Source: an uncultured Alphaproteobacteria bacterium | Lineage (GTDB): Bacteria; Pseudomonadota; Alphaproteobacteria; Geminicoccales; Geminicoccaceae | Reading direction: 5' to 3' | Assembly (NCBI GenBank): GCA_937995535.1 | Contig: CALKJU010000050.1 | Coordinates: 1 to 64,000 of the forward strand | Length of the DNA: 64,000 nucleotides | Made by a program: the position numbers and the translations under genes | Notes under the pieces: generated by a model | What the model saw: the letters and a program-made list of their open reading frames with translations, nothing else | Database searches by the model: none | What the model was told of the DNA's origin: nothing | Shown here: positions 9,403-18,511 of the stretch, in pieces | Layout of the letters: each line of letters starts with the position of its first letter | How positions within the stretch are numbered: the stretch's first letter is position 1

Positions 9403-10743
9403 ATGGCCTCGATCGCCGAGCGGCTCGCCTCGAACGTCAACTTCGGCGCCTTCTCCAAGGCGACCGAGCTCAAGCGGCGGATCTGGTTCACGCTCGGCTG
9501 CCTGATCGTCTACCGGTTCGGCACCTACATCCCGTTGCCCGGCATCGATGCGCAGGTGATGGCGGACATCTTCCGTCAGCAGGCCGGCGGCATCGTCGGC
9601 ATGTTCAACATGTTCGCCGGTGGCGCGCTCGAGCGCATGTCGATCTTCGCCCTCGGAATCCTGCCCTACATCTCCGCCTCGATCATCATGCAGCTGATGA
9701 CGGCGATCTCGCCGACGATCGAGGCGCTGAAGAAGGAGGGCGAGGCCGGGCGGAAGAAGATCAACCAATACTCGCGCTATCTGACCGTGTTGCTGGCCGC
9801 GGTGCAGGCCTGGGGCCTCGCCATCGGGCTGGAGAGCATGACCTCCTCGATGGGCAGCGCGGTCCACGACCCCGGGCTGTTCTTCCGCCTGACGACGGTC
9901 ATCACCATCGTCGGCGGAACCATGTTCCTGATGTGGCTGGGCGAGCAGATCACCGCCCGCGGCATCGGCAACGGCATCTCGCTGATCATCTTCGTCGGCA
10001 TCATCGCGAGCCTGCCGGCGGCGATCGCCGGGCTGCTCGACCTCGGCCGCACCGGCGCCGTGTCGACCTTCTTCATCCTGTTCATCATCCTGATGGCGAT
10101 CGCGGTCGTCACCTTCATCGTCTTCGTCGAGCGCGCCCAGCGCAAGATCCGCATCCAGTATCCCAAGCAGCAGCGCGGCAACATGATGTTCGGCGGGGAG
10201 GCCTCGCACCTCCCGCTGAAGCTCAACACGGCGGGCGTCATCCCGGCGATCTTCGCCAGCTCGCTGCTCCTGCTGCCGGCGACCGCGGCGAGCTTCGGTG
10301 GTGGCGCACTGCCGGACTGGCTCGCTTGGCTGAACATCTATCTCGGCCGCGGGCACTGGTTTCACATCCTCATCTATGCGGGCCTGATCGCCTTCTTCGC
10401 CTTTTTCTACACGTCGATCGTGTTCAACCCGAAGGAGACGGCGGAGAACCTGCGCAAGCAGGGCGGCTTCGTGCCGGGCTACCGGCCGGGCGAGCGGACC
10501 GCGGCCTATCTCGACTACGTGCTGACCCGGCTGACCACGGTCGGCGCGATCTATCTCGCCGCCGTCTGCGTGCTGCCGGAGATCCTGATCTCCCAGTACG
10601 CCTTGCCGTTCTATTTCGGCGGGACGAGCCTGCTCATCGTCGTTTCGGTGACGATGGACACCGTCTCGCAGATCCAGTCGCATCTGATCGCGCACCAGTA
10701 TGAAGGCCTGATCAAGAAGGCGCGCCTGCGAGGACGACGGTGA
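9403..10743 (+). CDS. secY: Protein translocase subunit SecY
   Basis: SecY is the channel-forming subunit of the SecYEG translocase in the inner membrane. The start is the ATG at 9403, which gives 446 residues beginning [20 protein letters not shown]. About ten hydrophobic segments are visible. The conserved first periplasmic/plug region follows [13 protein letters not shown], and the signature [16 protein letters not shown] occurs around residue 185. The cytosolic loop RRIQVQYPKQQ-like [13 protein letters not shown] is clear. It lies 1 nt upstream of adk. SecG is encoded at 32352-32690. Confidence 0.97.
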   Translation: MASIAERLASNVNFGAFSKATELKRRIWFTLGCLIVYRFGTYIPLPGIDAQVMADIFRQQAGGIVGMFNMFAGGALERMSIFALGILPYISASIIMQLMTAISPTIEALKKEGEAGRKKINQYSRYLTVLLAAVQAWGLAIGLESMTSSMGSAVHDPGLFFRLTTVITIVGGTMFLMWLGEQITARGIGNGISLIIFVGIIASLPAAIAGLLDLGRTGAVSTFFILFIILMAIAVVTFIVFVERAQRKIRIQYPKQQRGNMMFGGEASHLPLKLNTAGVIPAIFASSLLLLPATAASFGGGALPDWLAWLNIYLGRGHWFHILIYAGLIAFFAFFYTSIVFNPKETAENLRKQGGFVPGYRPGERTAAYLDYVLTRLTTVGAIYLAAVCVLPEILISQYALPFYFGGTSLLIVVSVTMDTVSQIQSHLIAHQYEGLIKKARLRGRR

Positions 10744-10744
10744 C

Positions 10745-11401
10745 ATGCGTCTGATCCTGCTCGGACCGCCCGGTGCCGGCAAAGGCACCCAGGCGGCGTG
10801 GTTGCGCGATCGCTACGGGATCCCGCAGCTCTCGACCGGGGAGATGCTCCGTGCCGCCGTCGCGCGGGGCAGCGAGATCGGCCGCGAGGCCAAGGCCGTC
10901 ATGGAGGCGGGCCAACTCGTCTCCGACGAAATCATCAACCGGATCGTCGCCGAGCGGATCGACGAGCCCGACTGCGCGCCCGGTTTCGTGCTCGATGGCT
11001 ATCCGCGCACCCTGGCCCAGGCGGAGGCCCTCGACGCCATGCTCGCCGAGCGGGGTCTCGCGCTCGACGCCGTGATCGAGATCAAAGTCGACCCGGCGGT
11101 GCTGGTCGAGCGCATCAGCGGCCGTTTCGCCTGCGCCCGATGCGGCGAGGGCTACCACGATACGTTCAAGCGGCCCAAGGTCGAGGGTGTCTGCGACGTA
11201 TGCGGCGCAACCGAGTTCGTCCGACGCAAGGACGACAACGCCGAGACGGTCCGCGCCCGGCTCGACGCCTATGCCGCCCAGACGGCGCCGTTGCTGCCGT
11301 ATTACGCCGCACGCGGCCTCGTCCGCGAGGTCGACGGCATGGCACCGATCGAGCAGGTCACGGCCGCGATCCAGCGGGTGCTGGAGCCCAAGTCGCGTTG
11401 A
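10745..11401 (+). CDS. adk: Adenylate kinase, zinc-finger LID type
   Basis: Adenylate kinase interconverts ATP plus AMP and two ADP. The product of 218 residues begins [17 protein letters not shown], with the P-loop GPPGAGKGT at residues 7-15, and has the NMP-binding STGEMLRA and the [12 protein letters not shown] motif. The LID domain is of the long type and contains two Cys pairs (CARC and CDVC), a metal-binding arrangement. It follows secY after 1 nt. Its stop codon lies inside the -35 element of the promoter for rpsM. Confidence 0.97.
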   Translation: MRLILLGPPGAGKGTQAAWLRDRYGIPQLSTGEMLRAAVARGSEIGREAKAVMEAGQLVSDEIINRIVAERIDEPDCAPGFVLDGYPRTLAQAEALDAMLAERGLALDAVIEIKVDPAVLVERISGRFACARCGEGYHDTFKRPKVEGVCDVCGATEFVRRKDDNAETVRARLDAYAAQTAPLLPYYAARGLVREVDGMAPIEQVTAAIQRVLEPKSR

Positions 11402-11425
11402 CAGCCCGAGGGCCTTCCCTATACT
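11398..11425 (+). promoter_or_regulatory. Near-consensus sigma70 promoter for rpsM-rpsK-rpoA-rplQ
   Basis: TTGACA at 11398-11403 is a perfect -35 hexamer and TATACT at 11420-11425 matches the -10 consensus at five of six positions, with a 16-nt spacer. The -35 element contains the TGA stop codon of adk. The predicted transcription start near 11432 would leave a leader of about 85 nt before rpsM. Assignment rests on sequence match and position only. Confidence 0.75.
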
Positions 11426-11517
11426 CCTGCCGCTTTTCTGGACCCGGCCCGAGTTCCGCGTGCCACGGGGTCATTCCGCTCAGCGGCTTCAGCGCGTTGT
11501 GGTGAGGAGATAGCGAC

Positions 11518-11895
<378 letters not shown>

Positions 11896-11899
11896 ACCG

Positions 11900-12292
11900 A
11901 TGGCGACCGACAACACCCAGCGCCTGCGCCGACGCGAGCGGAAGAACATCACTTCCGGCGTCGCCCATGTCGCGGCGACCTTCAACAACACCATGATCAC
12001 CATCACCGACGCCCAGGGGAACACGATCGCCTGGTCGAGCGCCGGCGCGCAGGGCTTTAAGGGCTCGCGCAAGTCGACCCCGTTCGCGGCGCAGATCGCG
12101 GCCGAGGCGGCCGGGCGCAAGGCGATGGAGCACGGCATGCGCTCGATCGAGGTGCAGGTGCGTGGGCCCGGCTCCGGACGCGAGTCTGCCCTGCGCGCGC
12201 TGCAGGCGGTGGGCTTCCAGATTTCCGCGATCCGCGACGTTACGCCGATTCCGCACAACGGCTGCCGGCCGCGCAAGCGCCGTCGCGTGTGA
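11900..12292 (+). CDS. rpsK: 30S ribosomal protein S11
   Basis: S11 is part of the 30S platform near the E-site and the mRNA exit. The product is 130 residues, the usual length. It shows the segments [43 protein letters not shown] and the C-terminal [14 protein letters not shown] and [18 protein letters not shown], all S11 signatures. It is 4 nt downstream of rpsM and separated from rpoA by 115 nt. The rpsD gene found here in some other operons is absent. Confidence 0.98.
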   Translation: MATDNTQRLRRRERKNITSGVAHVAATFNNTMITITDAQGNTIAWSSAGAQGFKGSRKSTPFAAQIAAEAAGRKAMEHGMRSIEVQVRGPGSGRESALRALQAVGFQISAIRDVTPIPHNGCRPRKRRRV

Positions 12293-12331
12293 GCGTTCGC
12301 CCGGCCCCGGCCGGGCATGTCGAGACCCTGG

Positions 12332-12367
12332 GGAGGCTCCGCCGGATCGCGGTCCGGCCGGGCCTCC
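12332..12367 (+). promoter_or_regulatory. GC-rich hairpin in the rpsK-rpoA leader
   Basis: In the 115-nt gap between rpsK and rpoA, GGAGGC (12332-12337) pairs with GCCTCC (12362-12367) and, inside it, CCGGA (12342-12346) pairs with TCCGG (12353-12357). No T-tract follows, so it is not a typical terminator. It may be an mRNA structure affecting rpoA expression or mRNA processing; that role is inference. Confidence 0.5.
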
Positions 12368-12407
12368 ATCGCCGTTCGGTGACGGCATCCTGCTGGCGAG
12401 GACCTCC

Positions 12408-13424
12408 GTGATCCAGAAGAACTGGCAAGACCTGATCAAGCCCCAGAAGCTGGACATCCAGCCCGGTCGCCTGCCCGACCGCGAGGCGACGATCGTCGTC
12501 GAGCCGCTCGAGCGGGGCTTCGGCATCACGCTCGGCAACGCGCTGCGCCGCGTCCTGCTGTCGTCGCTGCAGGGCGCCGCCATCACCGCCATCCAGATCG
12601 ACGGTGTGCTGCACGAGTTCTCGACCATCCCCGGGGTGCGCGAGGACGTCACCGACATCGTCCTCAATCTCAAGGCGCTCGGCCTGCGGCTGCACAGCGA
12701 TCTGCCGAAGCGCATGCATCTCAAGGTCGAGGGCCCGGCGATCGTCACGGCGTCGATGCTCGACACCCCGCACGACGTCGAGATCATGGATCCGGACCAC
12801 GTCATCTGCCACGTCGACAAGGGTGGCCGCCTGTCGATGGAGCTGACGGTCCAGACCGGCAAGGGCTACATCCCGGCCTCGGTGCACAAGGCCGAGGACG
12901 CGCAGATCGGCCTGATCGCCGTCGACGCCATCTACAGCCCGGTGCGCAAGGTGGCCTACCGTGTCGACAATGCCCGCGTCGGCCAGCAGACCGACTACGA
13001 CCGGCTGACCATGCAGGTCGAGACGAACGGCTCGGTGACTCCCGAGGATGCCGTGGCGCTCGCCGCCCGCATCCTGCAGGATCAGCTGTCCCTGTTCGTC
13101 AACTTCGACGAGCCGCGGCTCGCCGGCCCGGCCGAGCGGCGGCCTGAGCTGCCGTTCAATCCGAACCTGCTGCGCAAGGTCGACGAGCTGGAGCTGTCGG
13201 TCCGCTCGGCCAACTGCCTCAAGAACGACAACATCGTCTACATCGGCGACCTGGTGCAGAAGACCGAGGCGGAGATGCTCCGTACCCCGAATTTCGGCCG
13301 CAAGTCGTTGAACGAGATCAAGGAGGTGCTGGCACAGATGGGCCTCCACCTCGGCATGGAGGTGTCCGGCTGGCCGCCCGAGAACATCGAGGAGCTGGCC
13401 CGTAAGGTCGAGGAGCCCTTCTGA
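12408..13424 (+). CDS. rpoA: RNA polymerase subunit alpha
   Basis: The alpha subunit nucleates RNA polymerase assembly and contacts activators and UP elements. The chosen start is the GTG at 12408, preceded by GGCGAGGACC, giving 338 residues that begin [15 protein letters not shown], the common alphaproteobacterial form. The N-terminal assembly domain includes [18 protein letters not shown] around residue 45. The C-terminal DNA-binding domain starts near residue 255 with the [13 protein letters not shown] signature. It overlaps rplQ by one base (TGATG). Confidence 0.97.
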   Translation: MIQKNWQDLIKPQKLDIQPGRLPDREATIVVEPLERGFGITLGNALRRVLLSSLQGAAITAIQIDGVLHEFSTIPGVREDVTDIVLNLKALGLRLHSDLPKRMHLKVEGPAIVTASMLDTPHDVEIMDPDHVICHVDKGGRLSMELTVQTGKGYIPASVHKAEDAQIGLIAVDAIYSPVRKVAYRVDNARVGQQTDYDRLTMQVETNGSVTPEDAVALAARILQDQLSLFVNFDEPRLAGPAERRPELPFNPNLLRKVDELELSVRSANCLKNDNIVYIGDLVQKTEAEMLRTPNFGRKSLNEIKEVLAQMGLHLGMEVSGWPPENIEELARKVEEPF

Positions 13425-13849
13425 TGCGTCACGGATTTCGCGGCCGCCGGTTCAGCCGTGAGGCGGGGCATCGCGCCTCGATGCTCGCCAATCTGGCGCA
13501 GGCCCTGATCAAGCATGAGCAGATCTCAACCACCCTGCCCAAGGCCAAGGATCTGCGCCCGGTGGTGGAGAAGCTGATCACGCTCGGCAAACGGGGCGAC
13601 CTGCATGCCCGTCGTCTCCTGATCGCCCGGACCCGCAGCGAGGACGCGGCGCGCAAGCTGATCGACGTGCTGGGGGTCCGCTACCGGTCGCGGCCGGGCG
13701 GCTATGTCCGTGTCCTCAAAGCCGGTTTTCGCCATGGCGACAATGCGCCGATGGCGGTTATCGAACTGGTCGACCGTGACGTCGAGGCGAAGGGCAAGGA
13801 TTCCGGCCCGCCACCGGAGGTGACCGAGGAGGCGGGCGTGTCGTCCTGA
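13424..13849 (+). CDS. rplQ: 50S ribosomal protein L17
   Basis: L17 surrounds the exit tunnel and is usually the last gene of the alpha operon. The 141-residue product begins [28 protein letters not shown], with the conserved [27 protein letters not shown] block. [30 protein letters not shown] completes the core, and a charged extension of about 20 residues follows. Its ATG overlaps the rpoA stop. A strong hairpin terminator begins 36 nt after its stop codon. Confidence 0.97.
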   Translation: MRHGFRGRRFSREAGHRASMLANLAQALIKHEQISTTLPKAKDLRPVVEKLITLGKRGDLHARRLLIARTRSEDAARKLIDVLGVRYRSRPGGYVRVLKAGFRHGDNAPMAVIELVDRDVEAKGKDSGPPPEVTEEAGVSS

Positions 13850-13885
13850 GCGGCCTTGCCGACGCCCGACGACGAGCATACCTCG

Positions 13886-13909
13886 AGGGGCGCCCGCTCG
13901 GGCGCCCCT
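13886..13909 (+). terminator. Terminator hairpin at the end of the ribosomal protein superoperon
   Basis: AGGGGCGCCC (13886-13895), loop GCTC, and GGGCGCCCCT (13900-13909) form a perfect 10-bp GC-rich stem. It is followed by GCCCTTT, a weak T-rich stretch. It lies between the rplQ stop and the next gene. The stem is strong but the T-tract is short, so some readthrough into the protease gene is possible. Confidence 0.75.
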
Positions 13910-13924
13910 GCCCTTTGCAAGGCG

Positions 13925-15322
13925 ATGCTGCGCCGGTTCATCCCGTTCGTCCTGGTCCTGCTGCTGGTGCCGGTGGCACCGGTGCTTGCGCAGCGGGCCG
14001 TGCCGCAGACGCGCGCGGAGATCCAGCTCAGCTTCGCGCCGGTGGTCAAGAAGGTCGCCCCGGCGGTGGTCAACATCACCAGCCGCAAGGCCGTCACCGT
14101 CGCGCGCAATCCGTTCCTCGACGATCCTTTCTTCCAGTTCTTCTTCCGTGACTTCGGCCGAATGGCGCCGGAGCGGCGCGTCCAGCAGTCGCTGGGCTCG
14201 GGCGTGATCGTGGCGCCGGACGGTCTGATCGTCACCAACCACCATGTCGTCGCCGGTGGCGACGAGATCGAGGTCGTCCTGGCCGATCGCCGCAGTTTCG
14301 CCGCGCGTATCGTGGCCAGCGACGAGCGGGCAGATCTCGCCTTCCTGCGCGTCGACAGCGGCGGCGAGCGCCTGCCGACCGTGCCCCTGGGCAACTCGGA
14401 CGCCATCGAGGTCGGCGATCTCGTCCTCGCCATCGGCAACCCGTTCGGCATCGGGCAGACGGTGACGAGCGGCATCGTCTCGGCGACCGGGCGCACCGCG
14501 CCGCAGCTCGACCGGGATGTGTCCTTCATCCAGACCGACGCCTCGATCAATCCGGGTAACTCGGGCGGGGCCCTGGTCGACATGGAAGGCCGCCTGATCG
14601 GGATCAACACGGCGATCTTCAGCCGCTCCGGAGGCTCGATCGGAATCGGCTTCGCGATCCCGTCGAACCTCGTCCAGGCCCGCATGCGCGGTCTCGGTGG
14701 TGGCAGCGGCGGCGAACTGGTGCGCGCCTGGCCGGGTGCGCGGGTCCAGACGGTCGACGCCGCGATCGCCGACAGCCTGGGTCTGGCGCGCCCCGCGGGC
14801 GTTCTGGTCGCGGAGGTCTATCCGGGCAGCGCCGCTGAACGGGCCGGCCTGCGCCCCGGCGACGTCATCCTCAGCGTCGACGGAGCAGAGGTCTCCGACC
14901 CGCAGGCCCTCGGCTACCGCCTGTCGCTGCACACGATGGGCGAGCGCGCCACCCTGGCGGTACGGCGCCGCGGCGAGACCATGACGCTGCGCCTGCCGGT
15001 CGAGCCGGCGCCCGAGACCCCCGCCGACGTGACCCGCCTCGAGCGGGGCAGCGCCTTGGACGGCGCGGTGGTCGCCAACCTTTCGCCGGCCTTCAACGAG
15101 CGAATCGGGCTCGATCCGTTCGAGCGCGGTGTAGGGGTGATCGAGGTGCGCCCGGGCAGCCCGGCCCAGCTCTGGCGCCTGCGACCGGGGGATGTGATCG
15201 AGAGCGTGAACGGTCAGCGCGTGGCGAGCGCAGCCGAACTCCGCCGGGCGACGCGCGGGGCGCTGCGCCGCCTCGACGTTCGCCGCAACGGCGAGCGCTT
15301 TTCTGTGACCGCCCGCGGCTGA
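13925..15322 (+). CDS. degP: Do-like periplasmic serine protease (DegP/DegQ family)
   Basis: This is a trypsin-like HtrA protease that degrades or refolds damaged envelope proteins. The ATG at 13925 gives 465 residues and a clear signal peptide (hydrophobic core FVLVLLLVPVAPV, cleavage near residue 22), so I prefer it to an upstream in-frame start at 13856. The catalytic triad is visible as His107 (TNHHV), Asp137 (RADLAFL) and Ser213 (NPGNSGGAL). Two PDZ domains follow, around residues 275-360 and 385-460, as in DegP. It sits after the ribosomal terminator with no close operon partner. Whether it is DegP, DegQ or MucD in function cannot be told. Confidence 0.93.
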   Translation: MLRRFIPFVLVLLLVPVAPVLAQRAVPQTRAEIQLSFAPVVKKVAPAVVNITSRKAVTVARNPFLDDPFFQFFFRDFGRMAPERRVQQSLGSGVIVAPDGLIVTNHHVVAGGDEIEVVLADRRSFAARIVASDERADLAFLRVDSGGERLPTVPLGNSDAIEVGDLVLAIGNPFGIGQTVTSGIVSATGRTAPQLDRDVSFIQTDASINPGNSGGALVDMEGRLIGINTAIFSRSGGSIGIGFAIPSNLVQARMRGLGGGSGGELVRAWPGARVQTVDAAIADSLGLARPAGVLVAEVYPGSAAERAGLRPGDVILSVDGAEVSDPQALGYRLSLHTMGERATLAVRRRGETMTLRLPVEPAPETPADVTRLERGSALDGAVVANLSPAFNERIGLDPFERGVGVIEVRPGSPAQLWRLRPGDVIESVNGQRVASAAELRRATRGALRRLDVRRNGERFSVTARG

Positions 15323-15427
15323 GCCCGACGTGATGGAGCGATGGCGCAGCATGGTTCCGTGCGCCGCCGAGCGCGGCACGGGCAGTCACGTCGCCGCCGT
15401 CACCCGCGGTCTGCTACACCGAAGCGC

Positions 15428-16750
15428 GTGAGCGATCTGTTCGATGAGCAGGAGACGGAGCCGGCAGCCTCGGCCGGCGCGGACCGACCGCTGGCCGATC
15501 GTCTGCGTCCGGACCGCCTCGCCGATCTGGTCGGGCAGGAGGAGGCGCTCCGGCCCGATTCACCACTCGGGCGGATGCTCGCGGCCAAACGGCTGGGCTC
15601 GCTGATCCTCTGGGGGCCACCGGGCTGCGGCAAGACCACGCTCGCGCGGCTCTTGGCGAAGGAGGTGGGCGAGCCGCTGATCGCCCTGTCGGCCGTGATG
15701 TCGGGCGTCGCCGAGGTCCGCAAGGCGTTCGAGCAGGCGCGCAAGCTGCGCGTGGGCGGCCGCCGCGCCATCCTGTTCATCGACGAGATCCACCGCTTCA
15801 ACCGCGCCCAGCAGGATGGCCTCCTGCACGAGGTCGAGGACGGGACCGTGACGCTGATCGGCGCCACCACCGAGAATCCGTCCTTCGCGCTGGTCGCGGC
15901 GCTGCTGTCACGCTGTCACGTGGTGGTGCTCGAGCGGCTCGACGAGGCGGCGCTGACCAAGCTGCTTGCCCGGGCCGAGGCGCACTTCGGCCACCTGCTC
16001 CCGCTCACCGACGCGGCGCGGCAGCGCCTCGTCGAGCTGGCCGACGGCGACGGCCGCTACCTCCTGAACATGGTCGAGACTCTGGCCGATCTGCCGAACG
16101 CCCCGACGCTCGACGTCGAAGGGCTCGCGGTCCTGCTGCAGCGGCGCTTGCCGGTCTACGACAAGGCCCAGGAAGGCCACTACAATCTGATCTCGGCGCT
16201 GCACAAATCGGTGCGCGGCTCGGATCCGGACGCGGCGCTCTACTGGCTGTGCCGGATGCTCGAGGCGGGTGAGGACCCGCGCTACATCGCGCGGCGCCTG
16301 ATCCGCATGGCATCCGAGGATATCGGGCTCGCCGATCCGCAGGCCCTGCCGCTCGCGATCGCCGCGGCGGAGTCCTATGAGCGCCTGGGTTCGCCCGAGG
16401 GCGAGCTGGCGCTCGCGCAATGTACCCTGCACCTCGCCGCCGCCCCGAAGTCGAACGCCACCTATGTCGCCTTCGGCGCGGCGGCGCGCGCCGCCCGCGA
16501 GCACGGCTCGTTGATGCCGCCCGCGCACATCCTCAACGCCCCGACCAAGCTGATGAAGGCGCTCGGCTACGGCAAGGACTACGCCTACGACCACGATGCG
16601 CCGGAGCGGTTCTCCGGCCAGAGCTACTTCCCGGACGGTATGGCGCGCCTGCGCTTCTACGCGCCGACCGGGGAGGGGGCGGAAGCGCGGATCAGGGAGC
16701 GACTGGAGAAGCTGGCGGCGCTGCGGCGGGAGCGCTCCGGTGGCGACTGA
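15428..16750 (+). CDS. rarA: Replication-associated recombination protein RarA (MgsA)
   Basis: RarA is an AAA+ ATPase of the clamp-loader family that acts at stalled replication forks. The GTG at 15428 gives 440 residues; an upstream frame extension from 15341 is Arg-rich and not family-like. Walker A is GPPGCGKTT at residues 63-71 and Walker B is LFIDEIHRFN around 116-125. The sensor region GATTENPSF follows, and the C-terminal MgsA domain has YWLCRMLEAGEDPRYIARRL. The end overlaps the GTG start of the next gene by 11 nt. I see no LexA box upstream. Confidence 0.93.
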   Translation: MSDLFDEQETEPAASAGADRPLADRLRPDRLADLVGQEEALRPDSPLGRMLAAKRLGSLILWGPPGCGKTTLARLLAKEVGEPLIALSAVMSGVAEVRKAFEQARKLRVGGRRAILFIDEIHRFNRAQQDGLLHEVEDGTVTLIGATTENPSFALVAALLSRCHVVVLERLDEAALTKLLARAEAHFGHLLPLTDAARQRLVELADGDGRYLLNMVETLADLPNAPTLDVEGLAVLLQRRLPVYDKAQEGHYNLISALHKSVRGSDPDAALYWLCRMLEAGEDPRYIARRLIRMASEDIGLADPQALPLAIAAAESYERLGSPEGELALAQCTLHLAAAPKSNATYVAFGAAARAAREHGSLMPPAHILNAPTKLMKALGYGKDYAYDHDAPERFSGQSYFPDGMARLRFYAPTGEGAEARIRERLEKLAALRRERSGGD

Positions 16751-17729
16751 TCCGTCGCCGCGCGGCGTCGAGTATCGCGAGGTCGCCGCCGACGAGGCGG
16801 AGTGGCGGTTCGATCGCTGGGTGCGGCACCACTTCCCGCAGCTCGGACATGGCATGCTGCAGAAGCTGCTGCGGACCGGCCAGTTCCGGCTCGACGGACG
16901 ACGGGTGCAGGGCGGCGATCGCGTGCAGCCCGGCCAGACCGTCCGCGTGCCGCCACTGCCGACGGTCGACCGCCCTCTCGATCGGCGCGAGGTGGTCCGG
17001 CCACGGCCCGGCGACGAGCGGCTGATCGAGGAGATGGTGATCCACCAGGACGATGCCGTGCTGGTGCTGAACAAGCCGCCTGGCCTTGCCGTGCAGGGCG
17101 GAACAGGCACGACCCGGCATGTCGACGGCCTGCTCGCGACGCTGGCGCGCGAAGGCGAACGTCCGCGGCTGTGCCATCGCCTCGATCGCGACACCAGTGG
17201 TGTGCTCGTCGTCGCCCGCACCGCCAGGGCCGCAGCGTTCCTGACCAGCGCGTTCCGCGGGCATGAGGCGCGCAAGCTCTACTGGGCCGTCGTGGTCGGC
17301 GAGGTGCGCGGGCAGGAAGGGTTGATCGACCTAGCGCTGGCCAAGCGTGGCGTCGTCGAGAAGATGGCCGCCGACGAGGAGGGCAAGCCCGCGCGCACCC
17401 GCTGGAGGGTGATCATCCGCAGCGGCAAGGTCGGGGCGTGGCTGGGCCTGATGCCGCTCACCGGTCGCACCCACCAGCTCCGTGCGCACTGCGCCGCGAT
17501 GGGCTGGCCGATCCTCGGCGACGGCAAGTATGGCGGCGCCGCCGCCCAGCCGACGGGCGCGCCACGCGCGCTCATGCTTCACGCCCGCGAGATCGACATC
17601 CCCCATCCGGGGGGCGGGCGACTGCGCGTGGCCGCCGAGCCGCCGGCCTCGTTCCGCGAGGGGCTGCGCTGGTTGGGCCTCGCGCCCGAGCCGCTCCCGT
17701 TCAGCCGGCTGGCCGACTGGCCCCGCTAG
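16740..17729 (+). CDS. RluA-family 23S rRNA pseudouridine synthase (RluC-like)
   Basis: This enzyme isomerises specific uridines of 23S rRNA to pseudouridine. The start GTG at 16740 overlaps the end of rarA by 11 nt and gives 329 residues. An N-terminal S4-like RNA-binding domain spans about residues 20-75 (MLQKLLRTGQFRLDGRRV). The catalytic domain contains the motif HRLDRDTSG, with the expected nucleophile Asp149, and GRTHQLRAH. Length and layout fit RluC or RluD; the target site cannot be settled from sequence. Its TAG stop overlaps the opposing gene's stop by four bases. Confidence 0.88.
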   Translation: MATDPSPRGVEYREVAADEAEWRFDRWVRHHFPQLGHGMLQKLLRTGQFRLDGRRVQGGDRVQPGQTVRVPPLPTVDRPLDRREVVRPRPGDERLIEEMVIHQDDAVLVLNKPPGLAVQGGTGTTRHVDGLLATLAREGERPRLCHRLDRDTSGVLVVARTARAAAFLTSAFRGHEARKLYWAVVVGEVRGQEGLIDLALAKRGVVEKMAADEEGKPARTRWRVIIRSGKVGAWLGLMPLTGRTHQLRAHCAAMGWPILGDGKYGGAAAQPTGAPRALMLHAREIDIPHPGGGRLRVAAEPPASFREGLRWLGLAPEPLPFSRLADWPR

Positions 17730-18511
17730 GGCAGGGGCACGCCCGTCGCGGCGACGAACTCCGCGGCAATCCCCGGAGCGGCGGCGGCGACCGCGCGCTG
17801 GCCGATGAGCGTGCAGCCGTCCACCCAGTCGCTGGCACGACCGCCGGCCTCGCGAACGAGCAGCAGGCCGGCCAGCACGTCCCAGCTCGAGCAGTGCAGG
17901 GTCGCGGTGGCGTCGAGGCGTCCGTCGGCGACGTGGCAGAGCTGCAGGGCGCTCGAGCCCATCCGCCGATGATCGAAGCCGGCCGCCGTCAGGCGCTCCA
18001 GCATGGCGAGATAGGGCGCCGCGGGCTGCTTGAAGTTGAAGGCGAGCGCGGCGCAGGCCGCGGCGGGGTCGCCGACCGACGAGACGCGGATCGGCTGGCC
18101 GTTTCGGGTCGCACCGTGGCCGCGCCGCGCCACGAACAGCTCGCCGTGCAGCGGATCGGCGGTGAGGCCCAGTTCGACGACGCCGTTCTCGACATAGGCC
18201 AGCACGCAGCACCAGTAAGGCAGACCGCGCAGGAAGTTCATCGTGCCGTCGATCGGATCGATGACCCACAGGCGCGCCGCGCGGCCGTCGCCGCCGCCTT
18301 CCTCGCCGAGGAACGCGTCGTCGGGGAAGGCCGCAGCGAGCCGCTCGCGGATCAGGGCCTCGACGGACTTGTCGGCCACGCTGACCAGGTCCTGCGTGCC
18401 CTTGAGCTCCACCGCGAGGTCTGCGCGCCGCAGGAAAAAGTCACGCGCAAGCTCGCCGGCCGCGCGCAGCACCTGCTCGGCGACGGCGAGCCGCTCGGCG
18501 AGGTCGGTCAT
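17726..18511 (-). CDS. Inositol monophosphatase family phosphatase
   Basis: The enzyme belongs to the Mg2+-dependent, Li+-sensitive phosphatase family that includes inositol monophosphatase, histidinol-phosphate phosphatase and CysQ. The product has 261 residues starting from the ATG complementary to 18509-18511. The metal ligands are visible: GEE at residues 69-71, DPIDGT at 85-90 and the C-terminal WDVLAG with Asp211. Its start overlaps the stop of recD2 by four bases (ATGA), so the two are co-transcribed. Substrate is uncertain; a histidinol phosphatase or IMP role is equally possible. Confidence 0.85.
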   Translation of the reverse strand: MTDLAERLAVAEQVLRAAGELARDFFLRRADLAVELKGTQDLVSVADKSVEALIRERLAAAFPDDAFLGEEGGGDGRAARLWVIDPIDGTMNFLRGLPYWCCVLAYVENGVVELGLTADPLHGELFVARRGHGATRNGQPIRVSSVGDPAAACAALAFNFKQPAAPYLAMLERLTAAGFDHRRMGSSALQLCHVADGRLDATATLHCSSWDVLAGLLLVREAGGRASDWVDGCTLIGQRAVAAAAPGIAAEFVAATGVPLP

